Origin: Streptomyces sp. JH14
GTDB taxonomy: Bacteria > Actinomycetota > Actinomycetes > Streptomycetales > Streptomycetaceae
NCBI RefSeq assembly: GCF_029428675.1
Contig: NZ_JAJNEL010000001.1
Span: 4,154,001-4,218,000 of the forward strand
Direction: 5' to 3'
Length of the DNA: 64,000 nucleotides
Position 1 is the first letter of the stretch. Each line of letters opens with the position of its first letter. The position numbers and the translations under genes are program-made. Under the pieces are notes generated by a model. The model ran no database searches. It saw only the letters and a program-made list of their open reading frames with translations, and was not told the origin of the DNA. Positions 16,395 through 21,254 of this stretch are shown here, piece by piece.

Positions 16395-17166
16395 GGCCGG
16401 ACCCGCGCCCGCGCCGCCCCCGCCCCTCGAACAGCTCCCTCTGCCGCTCGGCAGGCAGGTTCCCGAGCGCGATCAGGTGCGGTGCATGGGCCAGCGCCTG
16501 CGCCCTCGCCGCCTCCTTCGCGGACCACACCGCCCGTACCGTCCCCTGCACCGCCTCCGTGGGGTACGACGCGATCACGCCCGCCGCCCGCACCGCGGCC
16601 TCCGCCGCGCCGCCGGCCGCCGTCACCTCGCTGACCAGCCCGGTCTCGTACGCGCGACGGGCCGTCACCCGCTCGGCCGTACCCATCAGGGACATCCGGG
16701 CGACCTCCCCGAACGGCATCCGCTGCGCCATGTGGATCGCCTCGTACGCGCTGACCATGCCGTAGGACGTGTGCGGGTCGAAGAACGTCGCCTCCTCGGA
16801 CGCGATGACGAACTCCGCCTCGCCCAGCAGATAGAACGCCCCGCCGCAGGCCATCCCCTCCACGGCCGCGATCACCGGCTTCCACAGGTCGTTCGCCTTC
16901 GGGCCGATCGCGAGCAGCGGATCGTCGATCGTGTACGGGGAGGAAGGCTGCGGCACCTCCACGCCGCGGTCGATCCCCGTGCAGAAGGCCCGGCCGCCCG
17001 CACCTGTCAGGACGACGGCCCGCACGCCGTCGTCGAAGCGGAACGCCCGCCAGGCGGCGGCGAGTTCGCCGGCCGTCGCGAGATCGATCGCGTTCAGCTT
17101 CTCCGGCCGGTCCAGGGTGACGACCGCGACCCCGGTCTCCTTGTCGGTCTCCGTGCGCAACGCCAT
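16372..17166 (-). CDS. Crotonase/enoyl-CoA hydratase family protein with replaced catalytic glutamates
   Basis: The protein has 264 residues in the crotonase fold: N-terminal VAVVTLDRPEKLNAID and the oxyanion-hole segments RAFCTGID and EGMACGGAFYLL. In classical enoyl-CoA hydratase two glutamates act as base and acid, in GGGCEL and PE. Here they align with Tyr (CGGAFYL) and His (FDPHTSYGM). The enzyme may be an isomerase, hydrolase or a hydratase using other residues. It is the last gene of the thiolase-DUF35-crotonase operon (4 nt gap) and ends inside a terminator hairpin. Confidence 0.88.
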   Translation of the reverse strand: MALRTETDKETGVAVVTLDRPEKLNAIDLATAGELAAAWRAFRFDDGVRAVVLTGAGGRAFCTGIDRGVEVPQPSSPYTIDDPLLAIGPKANDLWKPVIAAVEGMACGGAFYLLGEAEFVIASEEATFFDPHTSYGMVSAYEAIHMAQRMPFGEVARMSLMGTAERVTARRAYETGLVSEVTAAGGAAEAAVRAAGVIASYPTEAVQGTVRAVWSAKEAARAQALAHAPHLIALGNLPAERQRELFEGRGRRGRGSGHGEFRLR

Positions 17167-17170
17167 CGGG

Positions 17171-17611
17171 TCACCGCTCCAGCTGCCAGCGGACCATGGT
17201 CAACTCCGGGCTCACCGGTGCGAAGACGGCCTTCACCGGCGCCCCGATCCGCAGCCTTGCCGGATCGACCGAGTTCAGCGGTGCGTCGGGACCGCTGACC
17301 ACATTGCCGACCAGCCGGATGTGCGGGGCGTCGGTCAGTTCGACGACGACCGCGTTGTACGGAGCCTGGGCGGCGTACGCGGGCAGCAGCGGCGGATGTG
17401 GCACCACGTACGACCAGATGCGTCCGCGCCCGCTCATCGCCCGCCACTCGCTCTCGAAGGACCGGCAGTGCGGGCAGCAGGGCCGGGGCGGGAAGCGGAG
17501 CCTGCCGCAGTCGGGGGAGGCGCATGCCTGGACGCGGAGTTCGCTCCGGGCGGCGTACTCCCAGAAGGGCGCGCCGTCCTCGTCGACGACGGGCAGCAGC
17601 AGCGAATCCAT
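17171..17611 (-). CDS. DUF35 Zn-ribbon/OB-fold partner of the adjacent thiolase
   Basis: The protein has 146 residues. The zinc ribbon has cysteines at CASPDC and CCPHC, then an OB-fold (GRIWSYVVPHPPLLPAY ... HIRLVGNVV). Its start lies one base after the stop of the thiolase gene, so the two are almost certainly co-translated and form a complex, as Ltp2 does with the DUF35 domain of ChsH2 in sterol degradation. The likely role is binding the acyl-CoA during thiolytic or aldol cleavage. Confidence 0.9.
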   Translation of the reverse strand: MDSLLLPVVDEDGAPFWEYAARSELRVQACASPDCGRLRFPPRPCCPHCRSFESEWRAMSGRGRIWSYVVPHPPLLPAYAAQAPYNAVVVELTDAPHIRLVGNVVSGPDAPLNSVDPARLRIGAPVKAVFAPVSPELTMVRWQLER

Positions 17612-17612
17612 C

Positions 17613-18761
17613 TCAGCTCCTCAGCAGTACGGCGGAGGTGGGCACGCCCTCACCGGCGGTGACCAGGCAGGTGGCAGCGGACGGTACCTGTGCGGTGGAG
17701 GTGCCGCGCAGTTGCTTCACGCCCTCGTTGATGAGGTTGAAACCGTGCACGTACCCCTCGCTGAGTCCGCCGCCACCCGTGTTGATGGGCAGCCGTCCGC
17801 CGCTCTCCAGTGCTCCGCCCTCGGTGAACGCGGCGCCCTCGCCGCGCCCGCAGAAGCCGTAGCCCTCCAGCGAGAGCGGGATGAGCGGGGTGAACGCGTC
17901 GTAGATCTGGGCGACGTCGATGTCGTCGGGCCCGAAGTCGGCCTGCTTCCACAGCTGCCGGGCGGCCGTCCAGGCGGGGCCGGTGAGGGGGGCGTCGTTC
18001 CAGTAGTTGACCATCCCGTGGTGCTGGGCGGGCAGGCCCTGGGCGACCGAGTGGATGTAGACGGGCCTGTGCCGGCAGTCGCGGGCCCGTTCCGCGGAGA
18101 CGATGACGCAGGCCAGCGCCCCGTCCGTCTCCAGGCAGTTGTCGAAGAGGCAGAGCGGCTCGCTGATCCAGCGCGAGGTCATATACATGTCGCGGGTCAG
18201 CGGGCGTTCATACATCACCGCGTCGGGGTTCTGGTTGGCCCGGTTGCGGCATGCGAGCGCGACGTTGAAGAGATGGTCGCGGGTGGCCCCGTACTCGTGC
18301 ATGTACCGCCGGGCGAGCATCCCGATCTCGTCGGCCGGACGCAGCAGGCCGTACGGGCGGGTCCACTGGGCCGGGGTCGGCAGCTGCACGGTGGTGTTCT
18401 TCCAGGGTCGGGGCCCGGAGCCGCGTTTCCGTGACCGCCACGCGACCCCGACGCTCGCCTGCCCGGTCGCGACGGCCGCGGCGAGATGCGCGACGGTCGC
18501 GCACGAACCGCCGCCGCCGTAGCCGACCTTGGAGAAGAATGTGACGTCGCCGGCTCCGATCGCCTTGGCGACCTCGACCTCGTCGGTCTCCTCCATCGTG
18601 TACGAGGCGAACGCGTCGACCTCCGACGCGGCGATGCCCGCGTCGTCGAGCGCCGCGACGATCGCCCGGCACGCCAAGGTCTTCTCGGACTCGGGAAGTT
18701 GTTTCGCGAAGGCCGTCTGCCCGATACCGGCTATCGCCGTCACGTCTTTGAGCGTCGCCAC
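17613..18761 (-). CDS. SCP2-thiolase-like protein (Ltp2-type)
   Basis: The protein has 382 residues. The N-terminus ATLKDVTAIAGIGQTAFAKQLPESE, then GYGGGGSCATVAHLAAAVATG, CLETDGALACVIVSAER, QIYDAFTPLIPLSLEGYGFCGRGEG and a C-terminal GGGLSEGYVHGFN follow the thiolase double fold without a SCP2 tail. The usual C-terminal Cys-His region is altered (SEGYVHG), as in aldolase-type Ltp proteins. It heads an operon with DUF35 and crotonase genes and diverges from the acyl-CoA ligase gene, with one operator between them. Confidence 0.9.
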   Translation of the reverse strand: MATLKDVTAIAGIGQTAFAKQLPESEKTLACRAIVAALDDAGIAASEVDAFASYTMEETDEVEVAKAIGAGDVTFFSKVGYGGGGSCATVAHLAAAVATGQASVGVAWRSRKRGSGPRPWKNTTVQLPTPAQWTRPYGLLRPADEIGMLARRYMHEYGATRDHLFNVALACRNRANQNPDAVMYERPLTRDMYMTSRWISEPLCLFDNCLETDGALACVIVSAERARDCRHRPVYIHSVAQGLPAQHHGMVNYWNDAPLTGPAWTAARQLWKQADFGPDDIDVAQIYDAFTPLIPLSLEGYGFCGRGEGAAFTEGGALESGGRLPINTGGGGLSEGYVHGFNLINEGVKQLRGTSTAQVPSAATCLVTAGEGVPTSAVLLRS

Positions 18762-18788
18762 CCGCCACCTCCGGGGCCGTCATGACTG

Positions 18789-18817
18789 CTGACAGCGGCA
18801 GAGGCTACAGCTAATCT
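18789..18817 (+). promoter_or_regulatory. Promoter of the acyl-CoA ligase
   Basis: -35 CTGACA (18789-18794) and -10 TAATCT (18812-18817) are 17 bp apart. The -10 box runs into operator copy 6. Confidence 0.6.
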
Positions 18818-18830
18818 GACGGATAGTCAG
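18816..18830. promoter_or_regulatory. TetR-type operator copy 6 (CTGACGGATAGTCAG)
   Basis: One mismatch in the right arm. The site covers the -10/+1 region of the ligase promoter and lies between two divergent transcription units of the same predicted pathway. Confidence 0.72.
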
Positions 18831-18852
18831 CTACTCGGTCAGGGGGCATGCG

Positions 18853-20409
18853 ATGCGCGGCGACGAGGAGTGGGGCAGCATCCCGGGGCTGGTGCGGGCG
18901 GCGGCCGAACGGTACGGGGACCGGGAGGCGGTCGTCGAGGGCCGCACCCGCATCTCGTACGCCGAACTGGGCGACCGTGTCGAGCGTGCCGCCGCCGCAT
19001 GCATGGCCTCGGGTGTGGAGCCGGGGGACCGGGTCGCGGTCTGGGCGCCGAACACGCTGGACTGGATCGTCTCCGCGCTGGGAGCGGTCACGGCGGGCGC
19101 GGTCCTGGTCCCTCTCAATACGCGCTTCAAGGGCACGGAGGCGGCGTACATCCTGCAGCGCAGCCGGGCGAAGCTGCTCTTCGTCACGGGTACGTTCCTG
19201 GGGACGTCGTACGTGGCGTCGCTGCGCCGGTCCGAGGTGGAACTCCCCCACCTGGAAAAGGTGGTGGTGCTGGCGGACGCGGCCCCCGAGTCCTATGTCA
19301 CCTGGAAGGACTTCCTTGCGACGGGGGAGCGGATATCGCCCGCGGAGGTACGGGAACGGGCCGCCGCGATCACCTCCGCCTCCCCCTCCGACATCATCTA
19401 CACCTCGGGCACCACGGGCCGTCCCAAGGGCGCCGTGATCACCCACGCCCAGACCCTGCGCTGCTACGCGATCTGGAGCGAGTTGGCGGGCCTGCGCGAG
19501 GGCGACCGCTATCTGATCGTGAACCCGTTCTTCCACACCTTCGGCTACAAGGCGGGCGTCATCGCATGCCTGATGCGGGGCGCGACCATGGTCCCGCAGC
19601 CGGTGTTCAACGTGGACACGGTCCTCGCGAACATCGCCGCCGAACGCATATCGGTCCTCCCCGGCCCACCCACCCTCCACCAGTCCCTGCTGGACCACCC
19701 GGCGCGGACGGCGTACGACCTCTCCGCCCTGCGCCTGGTGGTGACGGGGGCGGCGGTCGTCCCCCTCCGGCTTGTGGAGCGCCTGCGCACGGAACTGCGC
19801 ATCGGCACGGTTCTGACGGCGTACGGCCTCTCCGAGGCGAGCGGCATCGTCACGATGTGCCGCCGCGGCGACCGGCCCGACGTGATCTCCTCCACCTCGG
19901 GCCGCGCGATCCCCGACACGGAGGTCCGCGTCCTGGCGGCCCCCGGCACGCCCGGCGAGGTCCTGGTGCGCGGCTTCCATTTGATGCAGGGCTACTTCGA
20001 GGACCCCGACACCACAGCCACCACCATCACCCCGGACGGCTGGCTCCGCACGGGCGACATCGGCATCCTCGACGAGGCGGGCAACCTGCGCATCACGGAC
20101 CGGATCAAGGACATGTTCATCGTCGGCGGCTTCAACGCGTACCCGGCCGAGATCGAACAACTCCTGGGCCTGCATCCGGACGTGGCGGACGTGGCAGTGA
20201 TCGGCATCCCGGACCCGCGGCTCGGCGAGGTGGGCAAGGCGTACGTGGTCCGGCGCGTGGGCGCGACGCTGACGGCCGACGACCTGATCGCCTGGTCCCG
20301 GCGCGAGTTGGCGAACTACAAGGTGCCGAGAGCGGTGGAATTCGTGAGGGAACTGCCGCGGAACGCGAGCGGGAAGGTGGTGAAGGGGGAGCTGCGGGGG
20401 CGGGGGTAG
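18853..20409 (+). CDS. Acyl-CoA synthetase (AMP-forming, FadD3-like)
   Basis: The protein has 518 residues. AGGGGG six bases upstream supports the second of two nearby ATGs. Adenylation motifs are intact: YTSGTTGRPKGAVITH (P-loop), YGLSEASG, the hinge/motor segment GWLRTGDIGILDEAGNLRITDRIKD, and the catalytic lysine in NASGKVVKGELR at the C-terminus. It activates a carboxylic acid to its CoA thioester using ATP. Operator control and the divergent thiolase operon indicate it supplies the substrate of the pathway. FadD3-like enzymes act on sterol ring remnants, but the substrate here is not proven. Confidence 0.92.
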   Translation: MRGDEEWGSIPGLVRAAAERYGDREAVVEGRTRISYAELGDRVERAAAACMASGVEPGDRVAVWAPNTLDWIVSALGAVTAGAVLVPLNTRFKGTEAAYILQRSRAKLLFVTGTFLGTSYVASLRRSEVELPHLEKVVVLADAAPESYVTWKDFLATGERISPAEVRERAAAITSASPSDIIYTSGTTGRPKGAVITHAQTLRCYAIWSELAGLREGDRYLIVNPFFHTFGYKAGVIACLMRGATMVPQPVFNVDTVLANIAAERISVLPGPPTLHQSLLDHPARTAYDLSALRLVVTGAAVVPLRLVERLRTELRIGTVLTAYGLSEASGIVTMCRRGDRPDVISSTSGRAIPDTEVRVLAAPGTPGEVLVRGFHLMQGYFEDPDTTATTITPDGWLRTGDIGILDEAGNLRITDRIKDMFIVGGFNAYPAEIEQLLGLHPDVADVAVIGIPDPRLGEVGKAYVVRRVGATLTADDLIAWSRRELANYKVPRAVEFVRELPRNASGKVVKGELRGRG

Positions 20410-20473
20410 CGCCCGACCGATCAGGTTTCTGCCACCATGCGGGGGCGGCCGGCGGTGAGGCGGGGATGCGGAA

Positions 20474-20504
20474 AGGGGGCCGAGCCAGGGTGGCTCGGCC
20501 CCTT
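20474..20504. terminator. Bidirectional terminator between ligase and micropeptide genes
   Basis: GGGGCCGAGCCA-GGG-TGGCTCGGCCCC is a 12-bp perfect stem, extended by A-T and G-T pairs. It lies 64 nt after the ligase stop and 16 nt after the micropeptide stop. Confidence 0.85.
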
Positions 20505-20519
20505 CGTGCGCGCGGTGGC

Positions 20520-20657
20520 TCAGGTGGCGTGCTGGTCCTGCGTGGTGACGGGGGTGTCGCCGATGGCATGCTGGTCGGCCAGGGCCGGGGTTGCCGAGCC
20601 GAGGCCGACGGCCACGGCGAACGCGGCGGCGACAAGCGTCTTCTTCGTGCGGGTCAT
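20520..20657 (-). CDS. Secreted 45-residue micropeptide with AfsS-like D-x-H-A motifs
   Basis: It begins MTRTKKTLVAAAF with GGAG six bases upstream and a TAGCGT -10 box at 20699-20704. The first 27 residues are a textbook signal peptide (RTKK, hydrophobic core, ALA cleavage site). The predicted mature 18-residue product is DQHAIGDTPVTTQDQHAT, holding two D-Q-H-A-(I/T) units. The second, TTQDQHAT, is nearly the same as a repeat of the adjacent afsS product (TTQDMHAT). A strong terminator follows it. No modification enzyme is nearby. The function is unknown; I infer a secreted relative, decoy or signal linked to the AfsR/AfsS system. Confidence 0.78.
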   Translation of the reverse strand: MTRTKKTLVAAAFAVAVGLGSATPALADQHAIGDTPVTTQDQHAT

Positions 20658-20698
20658 TCCAACTCCTGGGATAGGAGAGAGCTTCCGGACGTGAAGTG

Positions 20699-20704
20699 AC
20701 GCTA
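20699..20704 (-). promoter_or_regulatory. -10 box (TAGCGT) of the secreted micropeptide
   Basis: This is a perfect TANNNT hexamer about 42 bases upstream of the start codon. The matching -35 region is poor, suggesting an activator or an alternative sigma factor. Confidence 0.4.
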
Positions 20705-20852
20705 GTGACAGGGGGGCGATGGCGGTCCCTCAGCCGCAAACCAGTCGAACAATGACTCGATTGCACTGATGTTGCGCGGACATGCAGCGGCCGCGACGGC
20801 TCCCCCTCCGCGCCGCCGCGGCCGTCCCCCGTGCCCCCGCCGAAAAGTAGAT

Positions 20853-21044
20853 CTAGTTCGTGGGCTCCGACGTCGCGTGCATGTCGTCGGTCGTGGCCGT
20901 GCCACCCGTGGCGTGCATGTCCAGCGGCTTGATCGTTCCACCGGTCGCGTGCATGTCCTGAGTGGTGATCTGGTCGGCGTCACCACCCGTGGCGTGCATG
21001 TCCTGCGGCTTGATCTCCGTGTCCTTCTTCGTCGCGTCAGCCAT
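20853..21044 (-). CDS. afsS: AfsS-type 63-residue regulatory peptide with four DMHAT repeats
   Basis: It begins MADATKKDTEIKPQ with AAGGGGAG upstream; an in-frame extension to 21143 has no ribosome binding site and crosses a hairpin. After a short lysine-rich head it is built of four units: EIKPQDMHATGG, QITTQDMHATGG, TIKPLDMHATGG and TATTDDMHATSE. It has no membrane segment and no cysteine. The length of 63 residues, the short D-x-H repeats and the position directly downstream of afsR match AfsS/AfsR2, the 'sigma-like' effector that AfsR activates to stimulate antibiotic production. How AfsS works is not established. Confidence 0.85.
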   Translation of the reverse strand: MADATKKDTEIKPQDMHATGGDADQITTQDMHATGGTIKPLDMHATGGTATTDDMHATSEPTN

Positions 21045-21085
21045 GTTGATCTGCTCCCCTTGGCATTTCTTCGTGATGGGTGGGC

Positions 21086-21129
21086 AAGGCCCGCCCGGCT
21101 GTTCCCCCGTGGACTGCCGGACGGGCCTT
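21086..21129 (-). terminator. Hairpin between afsR and afsS (terminator or afsS leader)
   Basis: Arms 21086-21099 and 21116-21129 pair over 14 positions with a single G-U wobble around a 16-base loop. The hairpin ends only 41 bases before the afsS ATG, so the afsS promoter must lie upstream of it and the afsS transcript would carry the hairpin. It may terminate afsR read-through, attenuate afsS, or both. Confidence 0.6.
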
Positions 21130-21141
21130 TCAGGGCCGCTC

Positions 21142-21147
21142 ACATTA
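21142..21147 (-). promoter_or_regulatory. Possible -10 (TAATGT) for afsS
   Basis: A good TANNNT hexamer on the minus strand with a poor -35. It is an alternative to an AfsR-dependent start nearer the direct repeat at 21221-21239. Confidence 0.3.
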
Positions 21148-21220
21148 GTGCCGCGGCCGTCTGTCGCCCCGTCTGCCCCCCGACGCGACGGATCGACTGA
21201 GAAGAAGACTGCCGGATCGT

Positions 21221-21239
21221 GATAAACGAACGATGAACG
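21221..21239 (-). promoter_or_regulatory. SARP-type direct repeat (candidate AfsR box for afsS)
   Basis: On the minus strand CGTTCATC (21232-21239) and CGTTTATC (21221-21228) repeat with an 11-bp period, the spacing used by SARP activators. They lie between the afsR stop codon and afsS, about 180 bases before afsS. AfsR is known to activate afsS from such a repeat. The matching -10 is not obvious here. Confidence 0.6.
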
Positions 21240-21254
21240 CCTCCGGCGGGCGTC

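Noticed and set aside
20437..20694. Plus-strand 85-residue frame over the secreted micropeptide
   Set aside because: It has no ribosome binding site and runs through a terminator hairpin; the minus-strand frame has a signal peptide and a good start.
20520..21044. RiPP-type natural-product cluster with repeat precursor peptides
   Set aside because: No cyclase, radical-SAM, YcaO, lanthionine or protease gene is nearby, and the repeat peptide matches AfsS in size and position.
21045..21143. Longer N-terminus for afsS (start at 21143)
   Set aside because: The extension encodes unrelated Pro/Cys-rich sequence through a hairpin; AAGGGGAG fits only the start at 21044.
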